Source of the DNA: ZC4RG29 sp964521255
GTDB lineage: Bacteria; Bacteroidota; Bacteroidia; Cytophagales; Cyclobacteriaceae
Length of the DNA: 64,000 bases
NCBI GenBank assembly: GCA_964521255.1
Contig: CAZFRM010000006.1
Span: forward strand, 62,001 to 126,000
Direction of reading: 5' to 3'
This document shows positions 36,622 through 46,906 of the stretch, piece after piece; position 1 is the first letter of the stretch, and each line of letters begins with the position of its first letter. The notes beneath the pieces were generated by a model that did not search any database, was not told the origin of the DNA, and saw nothing but the letters and a program-made list of their open reading frames with translations. The translations under genes and the position numbers were made by a program.

Positions 36622-38208
36622 ATGGCGGGTAAAAAAGAAACACCCAGGCAGAAGATGATCGGTATGATGTACCTCGTACTGACCGCGCTTCTGGCCTTAC
36701 AAGTAAGTAACGCGGTGCTTGAGAAGTTTGCTATCATCAATGCTACACTTGAATTAGTGAAGGTTGATGGTGACAAGAAAAACAACGAAACTTTAGCAGC
36801 TATCATAGAAGAAGCTGGTAAGAGCCAACGTCCTCAGGTATTGCAGGCAAAGGAAAATGCACAGAAGGTACGTGAGCTAACACAATCCACTCTTAAAAGC
36901 ATTGAGGAATTGAAAGCTAAAATGTTGAAGGAGTCAGGTACCGATAAAGTTGATGAGAGATTCATCAATGACCATAGTATGAAAGTGGCAACAATGATGA
37001 TTGCACCTAAATCGCAGGAAGGCAAAAACTATGAAAAGTTGTTGAAGGATTATAATACACAACTTGAAAAATTGACTGGCCTTAAATTGGAATCGCTGGC
37101 AAAAGCACCCAAGGATCTTCCTTTGTTTGCTAATGATAAAGACCATAACAGCAAAGACTATTTAACTTTCAATTTTGAAAATACACCTCCGGTTGCAGCT
37201 TTTGTAACGGTTACACAAGCGCAAACGGAAATTTTAGCGCATGAAAACATGGCGCTGGAGGAACTCAGAAGACAAGCTGGCGCTGGCAAGATCAGTTTTG
37301 ATAACATCGTTCCTATGGTAAGACCTGAAGCTTCAGTTGTTGCTGCAGGCGCCAAGTACAAAGCGGATATGTTTATCACGGCCTCTTCTTCTGCCATCAT
37401 ACCTGAGTTCTATATGAATGGCGAAAAAATTCCAGCGGTTGACGATCCTCAAACAGGAGTTAAAATGGGTCGTGTCGAATTCAGCGCTAGTGGCGGTGGA
37501 TATGATGCTCAGGGATTAGCGAAGAAAACCTTTACAGCTAAAATTCAATTGGCTGATACGTCTTACACCAAAGTGATAGAATATTTTGTTGCAGCGCCCG
37601 TTATAAAAGTAACAACAGGTAATGCACCCACACTTTATATGAACTGTGGTAATAATGTGAATATTGAAGTTCCGGCTCTTGGTACAAACTATAATCCGGC
37701 TTTCTCACCAACGGGTGCTGAAGTAATAAAGGGTACTAAGCCTGGGCAAGTAACTATCATACCTAAACAACGCAAAGTAACGGTTGGTGTGAATAATGGT
37801 GGAGTGAATTTAGGTAACGTTCAGTTTGATGTTAAGCCTATTCCGCGTCCACGTTTTGTTGCGAAAGACAATTCAGGTAAAGATGTTGACATGAAACTTG
37901 GCGTTAAAGGTACTTCACTAACAGGATTAAGAATTGTTGCTGAAGCGGAAGACAACTTTAAGCAAGAAGTACCTAAAGATGCCGTGTATCGTATCCGCAC
38001 CATGGAGGTGATTCACGCGAGAGGCACATCGCCTATTAACCGGATGCAAGCTTCTAACGAAGTTTTGGATCTGGCAACATGGAGACAATCTTTCAAGCCT
38101 GGCGATCAAATCGTAGTTGAAATAAAAACTGTGACGAGAAGAACCTATAAAGGCGAAGACGAAAAGGTTGATATCCGTTCAGAGATTTTACGTGTTCCTA
38201 TTCAATAA
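36622..38208 (+). CDS. gldM: Type IX secretion motor protein GldM (PorM)
   Basis: 528-residue protein with a single N-terminal membrane helix (MYLVLTALLALQVSNAVLEKF, about residues 14-34) followed by a long periplasmic part. The periplasmic part has a helical domain to about 220 and then a chain of beta domains (D2-D4) to the end. GldM links the inner-membrane motor to the GldK/GldN ring. Start and length match the family. Confidence 0.95.
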   Translation: MAGKKETPRQKMIGMMYLVLTALLALQVSNAVLEKFAIINATLELVKVDGDKKNNETLAAIIEEAGKSQRPQVLQAKENAQKVRELTQSTLKSIEELKAKMLKESGTDKVDERFINDHSMKVATMMIAPKSQEGKNYEKLLKDYNTQLEKLTGLKLESLAKAPKDLPLFANDKDHNSKDYLTFNFENTPPVAAFVTVTQAQTEILAHENMALEELRRQAGAGKISFDNIVPMVRPEASVVAAGAKYKADMFITASSSAIIPEFYMNGEKIPAVDDPQTGVKMGRVEFSASGGGYDAQGLAKKTFTAKIQLADTSYTKVIEYFVAAPVIKVTTGNAPTLYMNCGNNVNIEVPALGTNYNPAFSPTGAEVIKGTKPGQVTIIPKQRKVTVGVNNGGVNLGNVQFDVKPIPRPRFVAKDNSGKDVDMKLGVKGTSLTGLRIVAEAEDNFKQEVPKDAVYRIRTMEVIHARGTSPINRMQASNEVLDLATWRQSFKPGDQIVVEIKTVTRRTYKGEDEKVDIRSEILRVPIQ

Positions 38209-38219
38209 TTTTTAGAGAA

Positions 38220-39155
38220 ATGGTTAGAAAAGCAATTTTTTTAGTCGCATTGTCTGCTTACTCATTCTGTTCAAATGCTCAGAATGCAGAGTCGGACACA
38301 TACTACAAGGCTGAGATTGAAGAACAATACAACCCCAATTCAATCAATCCAATTCCAAAGTATGAGCATCATTACAAGCTCAGGGTTTGGAGAACGGTTG
38401 ATCTGAAGGAAAAGCAAAACAAAGGGTTCTTTTCTAACAACGGAGAAATCACGAAGCTCATTGTTGATGCGGTCAGATCAGGTGAAATCACAGATGTGTA
38501 TGCATCAGACTCATTGACTACCAAACTTGGCAAAGAAGATTTCCTGGGAAGGCTTCAAGCTACCGGTGGTGTTACGTATGATCCCTGGGATCCTTCCCGT
38601 GATTGGTATTCGGATGAAATTGCCACATATAACGGCAGGAATTATCGTGCCTTACGCGATAGCCGTGGTGCTAATCCTGAAACAACTATCGATGATGCAT
38701 GGGCGCAAACGTCAGAAGGAAGATCAGTTGATTACCTTCCCCGCCAGATGTACCAAATGCGATTGATGGAAGATATGATTTTCGATAAGAGACGTTCTCG
38801 TTTATATTATGATATCCAAGCCGTTCAGATCATTGTTCCCGGCGCTGAAACCGTAACTCAGGTAGATGAGTACCTCGGCTGGTTTAAGTACAAGGATCTT
38901 GAAAAGGTTTTCAGAAATCACCCTGAAAAGGCAGTTTGGTTTAACCGCCAAAACACAGCGCAGAATAAAAACTTTGCTGATGCTTTCTTGTTAAGATTAT
39001 TCCACGGTGCAATCTGGAAAATTGAAAATCCGGATGATGAAACTATCGACGACATTTACCGCGGAAACGGAAGACCTTACAGAGAAGGTGTATGGGCGAA
39101 GGAATGGGCAGAAATGCAGTTGATGGAGAAAGAACACAATCTGTGGGAATTCTAA
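38220..39155 (+). CDS. gldN: Type IX secretion ring protein GldN (PorN)
   Basis: 311-residue exported protein (signal peptide to about residue 20, ending FCSNAQ). Family marks include VWRTVDLKEKQNKGFF near 58-73, DFLGRLQ near 108, YDIQAVQIIVPG near 197-208 and the charged end. It partners GldK in the periplasmic ring. It is the last gene of the gldKLMN block and is followed by a terminator shared with uvrC. Confidence 0.95.
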   Translation: MVRKAIFLVALSAYSFCSNAQNAESDTYYKAEIEEQYNPNSINPIPKYEHHYKLRVWRTVDLKEKQNKGFFSNNGEITKLIVDAVRSGEITDVYASDSLTTKLGKEDFLGRLQATGGVTYDPWDPSRDWYSDEIATYNGRNYRALRDSRGANPETTIDDAWAQTSEGRSVDYLPRQMYQMRLMEDMIFDKRRSRLYYDIQAVQIIVPGAETVTQVDEYLGWFKYKDLEKVFRNHPEKAVWFNRQNTAQNKNFADAFLLRLFHGAIWKIENPDDETIDDIYRGNGRPYREGVWAKEWAEMQLMEKEHNLWEF

Positions 39156-39176
39156 AACTCATATGAGACATAAAAG

Positions 39177-39203
39177 AAAGGAGGGTAACACCTCCTTTTT
39201 TAT
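39177..39203. terminator. Bidirectional terminator between gldN and uvrC
   Basis: AAAGGAGG at 39177-39184 pairs with CCTCCTTT at 39191-39198 around a 6-base loop. A T-run follows on the plus strand, and an A-run precedes it, so the hairpin can serve both the gldN transcript and the convergent uvrC transcript. It overlaps the last bases of uvrC. Confidence 0.75.
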
Positions 39204-40987
39204 TTTACACCCTTTATGACTGCAGCTTTTTTATGACCGACTATTTTTTCCAGTTCATCAAGGGGAGCTTCGAAAATTTTTTTAGTCGACTTGAAATGCT
39301 TTAAGAGTTTATTTGCCGTTTCCGTACCTATTCCGGGAATATCTTCCAACCCGGTTTTAATAGTTGATTTACTTCTCTTCTGGCGGTGAAAGGTGATGGC
39401 AAAACGATGGGCTTCATCACGAATCTGTTGAAGTAACAGAAGGCCCGGAGATTTTTTGTTAATGTGTAAAGGGATAGGATCTTCAGGAAAGTAAATCTCT
39501 TCCAGTTTTTTGGCGATACCTACTATAGGTATTTTACCATACAGGTTAATTTCTTTCAATGCTTCACATGCGCTGCTAAGTTGTCCTTTACCACCATCAA
39601 TTAATATTAAATTGGGCAAGGGAAGATTTTCTTCAATGACTCTTTTATATCGTCTGCCAACAATTTCTTTCATAGACGCGAAGTCGTCAGGGCCTTCCAC
39701 TGTCTTGATGTTAAAATGGCGATAACCTTTTTTATCAGGTTTACCGTCTTCAAATCTCACCATAGATGCAACAGGTGTTGTTCCCTGGAAATTAGAATTA
39801 TCGAAACATTCAATAATGCGGGGAAGATCGGGAAGCCTCATGTCTTCCTGAAGTATTGTCAACACCTGGAATGACCTGGATTTTTTTCCTTCGCGAAGAA
39901 TTTCTTTTTCTTTTTTAAGTTCCAGTGCGTTCTTTAATGACAAGTCAACTAATTTTTTTTTGTCGCCAATTTTCGGAACAACAAATTCCATTTCATCGGA
40001 TTGAAGTTTTATCACAACATTAGTAAAGATGGTTGTATTTGTACTTCGTGATTGTTCGCGTAGTTCCTGCAACGCATAAAGAAGAAGGTCATCGTCCGTT
40101 TCATCTAATTGCTTTTTGATCTCCACTGATTTAGAAAATATAATTGCACCTTCTTTTACCAGCATATAGTTTATATAACCGTGTTGCTGGGTGCTGATTA
40201 TTGTAATAACATCAACATCGGTAAGCGATCTGTTAACAACAAGCGATTTGGTTTGAAATTTTTCCAGCAGATTTAATTTATTAAGGAAATGTTGAGCGCG
40301 CTCAAACTCCATTTGTTCTGAAGCCTTGCTCATTTGATTCTTGAAATAGTGCTCTACTACACTAAGATTTCCTTTCAATACATTGCGTGCCTGTTCAATT
40401 TCTTCGAGGTAAGATTCTTCAGTTTGTTTTCCTTCACACGGACCCTTGCAGTTTCCGATGTGAAACTCCAGGCATACTTTGAATTTCCCCTGTTGAATAT
40501 TTGATTCACTAAGTAAATAATTACAAGTGCGAATGGTGTATAACTTGCGCACAAGTTCAAGCACACTTTTCATTGCCACTACACTGGAATAGGGGCCAAA
40601 GTATTCGCCTTGTTGCGGAACGTATTTCCGGGTGTGAATGATTCTTGGAAAACGTTCTTTCAGGATGCAGATGTAGGGAAAAGTTTTATCGTCTTTTAAC
40701 AGAATATTGTATTTCGGCTGATTCTGTTTGATGAGATTATTTTCCAAAAGTAAAGCATCGAACTCAGTGTTGGCGAGTACGTACTCAATGTTTTTGATTT
40801 CCGTTACCAGCTTAAGCGTCTTTCGGTTTATGCCCGCATTTTTATTAAAGTAGCTGGCGACACGCTTCCTGATACTTTTTGCTTTTCCAACATAAATCAA
40901 TTCTTCCAGCGTGTTGAAAAACTTGTACACGCCGGGAGCGTCTGGTAAATTTTGAACAACGTCCGTCAGCACATTACTCATGTGCAA
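39200..40987 (-). CDS. uvrC: Excinuclease ABC subunit C
   Basis: 595-residue nuclease that makes both cuts in nucleotide excision repair. The GIY-YIG domain is at residues about 15-95 (GVYKFF, LIYVGKAKSIRKRV). Next are the UVR region (about 200-235), the RNase H-like second nuclease domain (FDNSNFQGTTPVASMVRF near 388, LILIDGGKGQLS near 460) and a C-terminal helix-hairpin-helix (LEDIPGIGTETANKLLKHF). The start could be the ATG at 40987 or the one two codons in. It is 14 bp downstream of the PBP gene, so co-transcription is possible. Confidence 0.97.
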   Translation of the reverse strand: MHMSNVLTDVVQNLPDAPGVYKFFNTLEELIYVGKAKSIRKRVASYFNKNAGINRKTLKLVTEIKNIEYVLANTEFDALLLENNLIKQNQPKYNILLKDDKTFPYICILKERFPRIIHTRKYVPQQGEYFGPYSSVVAMKSVLELVRKLYTIRTCNYLLSESNIQQGKFKVCLEFHIGNCKGPCEGKQTEESYLEEIEQARNVLKGNLSVVEHYFKNQMSKASEQMEFERAQHFLNKLNLLEKFQTKSLVVNRSLTDVDVITIISTQQHGYINYMLVKEGAIIFSKSVEIKKQLDETDDDLLLYALQELREQSRSTNTTIFTNVVIKLQSDEMEFVVPKIGDKKKLVDLSLKNALELKKEKEILREGKKSRSFQVLTILQEDMRLPDLPRIIECFDNSNFQGTTPVASMVRFEDGKPDKKGYRHFNIKTVEGPDDFASMKEIVGRRYKRVIEENLPLPNLILIDGGKGQLSSACEALKEINLYGKIPIVGIAKKLEEIYFPEDPIPLHINKKSPGLLLLQQIRDEAHRFAITFHRQKRSKSTIKTGLEDIPGIGTETANKLLKHFKSTKKIFEAPLDELEKIVGHKKAAVIKGVK

Positions 40988-41001
40988 CGTTACTGAAAAA
41001 T

Positions 41002-43347
41002 TTAGTTAGCTGCATTAGGGTCCCATTGCTCCTCGTCATCGACGGGCTGGGAATTAGGATCATCATTTTGATACCGCTTGCAATCCAATGTAATATCCAA
41101 TGAAGCAGGACGTTTGAATGGACCCTTTTTGTATTCCGTCAGACTTTCATCTGCATAGACTTTCAACATATATTTTTCCCAGATGGGTCTTGCCGTTTTT
41201 GATCCAGCGCCCAGGCTCCAGGATTCAAAGTGAATGCTGCGTTCATCACCTCCAACCCAAGCGCCTGAAACAAGATTTTTAGTTACGCCCATGTACCAGC
41301 CATCGGAAGCATTATTTGTTGTTCCTGTTTTCCCACCGATTTCATTGTCTTTTTTCAATTCGTAATTTAATCCTAAGGACGTTCCATGAGCTTCTTCAAC
41401 ACCACCTTGCAGCATATAAATCATTTTGTACGCGGTCTGTTCATTGATGGCTTCAACTCTTTTTGGAATGAAATTCTCAAGAACATTTCCGTTTTTATCT
41501 TCTATGCGGGTGATATAATAAGGTTCAGTGAAAAACCCATTGTTAACAAATGTTCCGTAAGCGCCTACAAGTTCAAAAAGGGTTACGTCATTAACGCCGA
41601 GGCATAGCGAAGGCACAGCATCGAGATGACTTTTTATTCCTACGCGATGAGCAAACTTTACTACATTTCCGGGATCAACTCTTTTAATCAACTGTGCGGT
41701 TATGCTGTTTATAGATTGGGCCATGGCCTGCCGGAGATTCAATTTTTCTCCGGTACCTTTCGTGCCATCAGCATTTGGCGGATACCATTGTCCTCCTTCA
41801 GGAAGATCAAAGCTTGGTGAAATGTCAAACAACTCCATGCAAGGATGATATCCCGTTTCCATAGCAAGACCGTAAACAAATGGTTTGAATGTTGAACCTG
41901 GCTGGCGTGCTCCTTGCTTCACGTGATCGTACTTGAAGAATTTGTGATTAATACCTCCTACCCAGGCTTTGACTTCTCCTGTCGTGGCGTCCATTGACAT
42001 GAAGCCGCATTGTAAAAATCGATAATAATAATTCAATGAATCCATGTAGCTAAATAGGGTGTCGCGTTCACCCTTCCAGCTAAACACTTTCATTGGACGC
42101 TTAGCATTTAAGTAATACTTCAGTGAATCCGAATTTTCTCCATACTTTGCTACCAGTTCCCGATAGGGTACGGTTCTTTTTATACGCGATTCCAAAAAAC
42201 CCTTGATCTCTTTTTTATCTTCATCAATCCATGGGTTTCTGCCTTTCCAACTCGCATCGAAAATTTTTTGAAGAGGCTTCATGCTCTCCGCCACCGCTTC
42301 CTCTGCGTACCGTTGCATACGACTATCAATAGTAGTGTAGATTTTTAATCCGGATTCCTCCAAATCTAAATTGTGTTCTTTGCACCATCGCATCAAGTCC
42401 CTTTTAATTACTGTGCGGAAGTACGTGGCTAATCCTGCGTTTTGATTTTCAACTTTATAATCGAGCTCAATAGGCAACACAATCAGTGAATCGTATTCCT
42501 CAAAAGTTTTTATGTACTTGTGTCTGTATAATTTAGCGAGTACTTCATTTCTCTTCCTGAATGAATTGTCATAATTCAATTTTGGATTGAAACGGGTAGA
42601 GGCCTGGAGCATACCAATCAATACCGAAGACTCAAGAATATCAAGGTTGGCCGGCTGTTTATTAAAATATGTTTCCGATGCAACTTTTATTCCGTACGCA
42701 TTGCTGCTGAAAGGAGCTGTGTTAAGGTATAAGGCAATGATCTCTTCTTTTGTAAAGTTTTTTTCAAGGTACACAGCAATGATCCACTCTTTAATTTTTT
42801 GAATTACGCGCTGTGCCTTTCCGCCGAGTTTTGCAAGCGATCCATCAAGACCCATTTCCTGATTTAGTGTAAAAAGATTTTTGGCTAATTGCTGAGTGAT
42901 TGTACTTCCTCCCCCCTGGGCAGAATTGAGCGTGACGACGCCGTATATTACACGCAGATATGCAGGGAAGTCCAATCCTGCGTGTTTGTGAAATCGGTGA
43001 TCTTCTGAATACAAAAGTGTATTTACAAGATCTTTTGACAACTGATCATACGTAACCTGGCTTCGATTGTAGGTAAAATATTTTCCCAATGAAACCCCAT
43101 CGGCAGAGATCAGTTCAGACGACAAATCATTCTCAGGGTTTTCGATCTCCCTTAAGCTGGGCATTCCGCCAAAAAGGCCAAAGAGGTCAACCCTAACAGC
43201 TAGGACAAATACAGGTAGTCCGATAATAACGCACAGGAAAAGGATCCAGATAGTTTTGATCACTTTTCTAAACCACGTTTTCTTTACCAGCAAAAAATTA
43301 AGGGGTTTGCGCCGGGTAGTTTTTTTCGAAGAATTGGAGGTACTCAT
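41002..43347 (-). CDS. Class A penicillin-binding protein (PBP1A family)
   Basis: 781-residue bifunctional cell-wall synthase. An N-terminal membrane anchor at about 28-50 follows a basic cytoplasmic tail. The transglycosylase domain has SEDHRFHKHAGLDFPAY near 110-126 (Glu catalytic) and GGSTITQQLAKNLF near 146-159. The transpeptidase carries Ser in PGSTFKPFVY near 480, SIN near 543 and KTGTTNNASDGW near 680-692. The start codon lies 50 bp inside the end of the upstream sprE gene, which shows coupled expression. Confidence 0.95.
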   Translation of the reverse strand: MSTSNSSKKTTRRKPLNFLLVKKTWFRKVIKTIWILFLCVIIGLPVFVLAVRVDLFGLFGGMPSLREIENPENDLSSELISADGVSLGKYFTYNRSQVTYDQLSKDLVNTLLYSEDHRFHKHAGLDFPAYLRVIYGVVTLNSAQGGGSTITQQLAKNLFTLNQEMGLDGSLAKLGGKAQRVIQKIKEWIIAVYLEKNFTKEEIIALYLNTAPFSSNAYGIKVASETYFNKQPANLDILESSVLIGMLQASTRFNPKLNYDNSFRKRNEVLAKLYRHKYIKTFEEYDSLIVLPIELDYKVENQNAGLATYFRTVIKRDLMRWCKEHNLDLEESGLKIYTTIDSRMQRYAEEAVAESMKPLQKIFDASWKGRNPWIDEDKKEIKGFLESRIKRTVPYRELVAKYGENSDSLKYYLNAKRPMKVFSWKGERDTLFSYMDSLNYYYRFLQCGFMSMDATTGEVKAWVGGINHKFFKYDHVKQGARQPGSTFKPFVYGLAMETGYHPCMELFDISPSFDLPEGGQWYPPNADGTKGTGEKLNLRQAMAQSINSITAQLIKRVDPGNVVKFAHRVGIKSHLDAVPSLCLGVNDVTLFELVGAYGTFVNNGFFTEPYYITRIEDKNGNVLENFIPKRVEAINEQTAYKMIYMLQGGVEEAHGTSLGLNYELKKDNEIGGKTGTTNNASDGWYMGVTKNLVSGAWVGGDERSIHFESWSLGAGSKTARPIWEKYMLKVYADESLTEYKKGPFKRPASLDITLDCKRYQNDDPNSQPVDDEEQWDPNAAN

Positions 43348-45907
43348 TCAGTCCTTTGGTTCGGTAAAAAATATTGAAGTTGTCCGTAGAAATGACAAAT
43401 TTATTGAAATTATGGTTTCGTAACTCACTGATTGACGGGAGCTTTTCGTTAAATGTCCTGTAATATCGCTGGGCGCTGTCACTGCTGCTGAATTCGCTCA
43501 CAATGGTGAGGCCATACAGCTCATTTAAGGGATGATTGCTGGTTTTTAAGTTAAGTTCCGCAAAGAAATTTTTATTAAATGACTCCAGGGTTGAAGAGGC
43601 AACATTATTAACTCTTTCAGCACTCTTATACACAAGAACAAAGTAATGGTTTCCTTCTATTGCCCTGTTGTAACGCATATTTTCTTTTTGTTGTTCATAT
43701 TTCTCAAACTCCTGTGAGGTAGCCTGAAGTTTGTTTGCGTACGAAATCAACTCGCTATCGGGATTCTTTAATACAAATTCTTTCAGGGCGTTTCGATAGG
43801 TCTCTATACTTTCGGTTTTACCTGTTATCATAATCCTCAGCAACTCCAGGTTATCAGAGAATGAAGTCTGTCCCAGGCTGGCGCCTTCATTGATAAGTTG
43901 CAGTGCATCCACATAATTATTTTTTTCATAATAGTCGTAGGCCGTTTTGTAGATGGCTTTTTGCTTCTCCATCGTTTCGCTTGATTCTTTTAAATAGTTA
44001 GGATTGATAAGAATTTTTGCAAACGTAGATTCAGGGTATCCTACTTTTAGCAAGTGTGCATATTGTTCAGCCAGGGGCAAATCTGTTTCCTTGTTAATAA
44101 GATAAAGTTTATACAGGACTTCAGCAGCGTATTCTGATGACGGAAAACGTTCAAGCAATTTTTGATAGGTTGTTGCTGCATTATCTTTTTCCAACAAGTT
44201 GAAGTAATAGATATCGCCTAATCTGAAGTAGGCATCTTCAATTTTTTTCAATGCCTCCTCTTTTTGCTCTTCTGTTCGTGGGATTTGTTTATTAACGAGA
44301 TCAAACGCTGCTTCAACAGGATCTACAGGTTTCACATCCTCTGCCTGAGTAGTGTTATTAGCACCACTGTTATCTAAGGCTACATCATCTACCGGCGTTG
44401 ATACACTGGTAATTTTTTGTGATCGCCGCCAATTGTCATCGAGCGCTATATCACCCCACACTCTTCTGAACTCTGATTGACCAATAGCCATAGCTGACGG
44501 ATTACCGAAATACCATGATGATGTTTCGGAAGAAGCTTCACCCGTGCCGAAGATACTGGCGTCTGTTGGGGCAATTTCTATCCGGTTTGATTTTCTTTTT
44601 TTCTTTTTGCCTTGCGCAAGATCTTCGAGTCTTTTCTTTTCCTTAAAAACAGAATCAATTCTATTCCGTATCGTTACAGAGTCAAGAGATGCCATAGACA
44701 ACAGGCTATCCTGCCATTCAATGGTTTTTAAATTTTTTACGAATTCATTCAGCACTTCCTGCCGCGCTTTTATAGCAGCATAATTTTCAAAATCAGTTGG
44801 AAGGGCTCCTATAGCGCTATCATAATAAGCTTGTGAGAGCTCATAATTTTTAAGTGTGTCATAGTAAATCTCACCAAGATTTAAATAAGCTTCTCCATCA
44901 ATAGGACGGCTTGTGCCTTCGCGTATGGCTAAATTGAAATTAACAATAGCCTGATCGATATTTTTTTGTTTGAGTTCAAAAGCCCCTATCTCAACGTAGA
45001 TTTTATCTTTAAACTCTTTATTCTTTCTGTCTTTCAGAAGTCGTTTAAATGATTTGCGGGCGGCATTCAAATCGCGACTTCTGGAAATTTCCGCTACTTG
45101 CGCCATGTATAATCGTGCATAGAAATCAGTTTCGTATTCTGGATTGGTAGCCAAACACTTTCGGTAATAATTAAAGGCTTCAGACTCGAAGCCAAGCTCC
45201 TGGTAAACCTGGCCGATGATAAAATAGATCCTTCCGCTGCGATCCGATTTCTTAAGTAGCGGACTTGCCGACGTAAGACTCCTCACCATGTTATCGTAGT
45301 CTTCCTGCGTCTGGTGGAAATAGGCTTTTATCAGGTAAAATTCTTTGAGGTTCTTTTTGTTTAATTTTTCTTTTGCCAGGTAATCAATCGCGGCTTGTGC
45401 ATTGTTGTACTCTTTGTGTTCGGTGAATGTTCGAATCAGGTTAATTATGGCACTATGCCGGGCATGTGGATCTTTACTTTTCCCATTTACATATTTAAAT
45501 GTCTCGATAGCGTTTCCCCAATCAAGACTGTACATTCTGGCCTTACCCACCAGAATATAGGCATCGTCAATCCATTTGCTGTTTGGATGCCGTTGGATGG
45601 CTATGGAAGCCATTTTAACAGCCTCTTGCGCCTCCTTGTCATAACCTTTTGCCATGGATGAATCGAAGGTGGGAAACAGGCGGAGGATCTTATTGTAGTC
45701 ATCAACATTACTCTTTTGAATAGATGCCTCAATCTTGGTAATCTCGTCCAGGGCGTAGTAATATCCGTTGTAGTGTGCCGTTAGGTTGTGATATGATTTA
45801 CTTGTCCAGGTGTTTTTATCAGATGAACATCCCTGGAAAAGGACTATTATTAAAACAGCGATAAGCAGAGCTATTTGTCTCAAAAAATGATGGCTTATTA
45901 AAAACAC
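43298..45907 (-). CDS. sprE: SprE/PorW-like TPR lipoprotein of the type IX secretion system
   Basis: 869-residue protein with a lipoprotein signal ending LFQGC at Cys27, so it is probably anchored in the outer membrane facing the periplasm. The first mature part has SKSYHNLTAHYNGYYYALDE near 36-55, a hallmark of SprE/PorW. The rest is TPR-like helical repeats in several blocks, with a long disordered Ser/Lys-rich linker at about 440-530. SprE/PorW is needed for type IX secretion and gliding in Flavobacterium and Porphyromonas. The GTG start at 45907 is used because no ATG precedes the signal peptide. Its last 50 bp overlap the PBP gene. Confidence 0.85.
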   Translation of the reverse strand: MFLISHHFLRQIALLIAVLIIVLFQGCSSDKNTWTSKSYHNLTAHYNGYYYALDEITKIEASIQKSNVDDYNKILRLFPTFDSSMAKGYDKEAQEAVKMASIAIQRHPNSKWIDDAYILVGKARMYSLDWGNAIETFKYVNGKSKDPHARHSAIINLIRTFTEHKEYNNAQAAIDYLAKEKLNKKNLKEFYLIKAYFHQTQEDYDNMVRSLTSASPLLKKSDRSGRIYFIIGQVYQELGFESEAFNYYRKCLATNPEYETDFYARLYMAQVAEISRSRDLNAARKSFKRLLKDRKNKEFKDKIYVEIGAFELKQKNIDQAIVNFNLAIREGTSRPIDGEAYLNLGEIYYDTLKNYELSQAYYDSAIGALPTDFENYAAIKARQEVLNEFVKNLKTIEWQDSLLSMASLDSVTIRNRIDSVFKEKKRLEDLAQGKKKKRKSNRIEIAPTDASIFGTGEASSETSSWYFGNPSAMAIGQSEFRRVWGDIALDDNWRRSQKITSVSTPVDDVALDNSGANNTTQAEDVKPVDPVEAAFDLVNKQIPRTEEQKEEALKKIEDAYFRLGDIYYFNLLEKDNAATTYQKLLERFPSSEYAAEVLYKLYLINKETDLPLAEQYAHLLKVGYPESTFAKILINPNYLKESSETMEKQKAIYKTAYDYYEKNNYVDALQLINEGASLGQTSFSDNLELLRIMITGKTESIETYRNALKEFVLKNPDSELISYANKLQATSQEFEKYEQQKENMRYNRAIEGNHYFVLVYKSAERVNNVASSTLESFNKNFFAELNLKTSNHPLNELYGLTIVSEFSSSDSAQRYYRTFNEKLPSISELRNHNFNKFVISTDNFNIFYRTKGLNEYLQFFEKNYPAQTP

Positions 45908-46031
45908 GGATGCAAACTAATTAAAACCTGAGGTTCGATCTGTTGCCTGAGCTTACAAAACGCAAAAAACCTACATTCCATATCAATACTAGGTGGGAAT
46001 ATCTAATTTTACCAAAAAAAATTAAAGGTCC

Positions 46032-46895
46032 TTGAGAGTTCGTAAAACACTATCCAACTGGCTTACAACACGCTATCAGCTCATTATTCGTAATGAAGAG
46101 AATTTTGCCGAGAAGACCAGTCTTGCCTTTACCTATTCGAAAATAATCCTTTTTTCAGTTATTCTCTTTGTCGTGATCTTGCTGATAAGCTTGTTTATGG
46201 TGAAGACCATTCTTGCTCGCTGGTTTGATCCAAGACACGCACAAATGGAAGCAAACCGCCAACTCTATGAATTGGCGCTAAAGGTTGATTCGCTTGGTGT
46301 AGAAGTGGATCGCAAGGATAAGTTCATTTCTAATTTTCAGCGGGTGCTCAGTGGCGATACAACTAATTTTCAAGACCCTGCTCAGGTGTTAAAGGGTGAG
46401 TCTCAGCCTTCAGCAAAGGTAAATGATTTGAATCTTGCGCCGGCTGATTCAGCTTTCAGGAGGGATTTCGAGAAATCTGACCTATCGCTTATCACATTCA
46501 CGAACGTAAAATATCAGGAGCTGCAGGAGACCTTTTTCTTCACGCCAATAACAGGGTTCATCTCTGATCACTACGATGTTAAAAAAGGCCACAATGGCAT
46601 TGACATAGTAGCCAGAACAAATGAACCGGTAAAATCAATTGCCGATGGTACTGTTATACTTGCTTCATGGACACAAGATGCAGGTTATGTAATGGCGGTA
46701 CAGCACCGGGGAAACCTGATTTCGGTATATAAACACAATGCGGAACTCTTGAAAAAAGTTGGTACATTTGTTAACGCAGGCGACATAATCTCTATAGTTG
46801 GCAATAGCGGAGAAATGACTGACGGTCCCCACTTGCACTTTGAGCTGTGGTATAATGGGAACTCATTGAATCCGGAAGAATTTGTCACTTTTTAA
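46032..46895 (+). CDS. M23 family metallopeptidase (LytM-type), membrane-anchored
   Basis: 287-residue protein with a membrane helix at about 36-58 and a coiled-coil stretch at about 73-98 (QLYELALKVDSLGVEVDRKD). The C-terminal LytM domain has the zinc-binding His and Asp in GHNGIDIVA near residues 190-198 and HLHFELW near 270-276. It cleaves peptidoglycan peptides. The gene uses a TTG start; no ATG precedes the membrane segment. It is 11 bp upstream of the bactofilin gene, a pairing seen where bactofilin directs a cell-wall hydrolase. Confidence 0.9.
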   Translation: MRVRKTLSNWLTTRYQLIIRNEENFAEKTSLAFTYSKIILFSVILFVVILLISLFMVKTILARWFDPRHAQMEANRQLYELALKVDSLGVEVDRKDKFISNFQRVLSGDTTNFQDPAQVLKGESQPSAKVNDLNLAPADSAFRRDFEKSDLSLITFTNVKYQELQETFFFTPITGFISDHYDVKKGHNGIDIVARTNEPVKSIADGTVILASWTQDAGYVMAVQHRGNLISVYKHNAELLKKVGTFVNAGDIISIVGNSGEMTDGPHLHFELWYNGNSLNPEEFVTF

Positions 46896-46906
46896 ATTTA
46901 TACATC

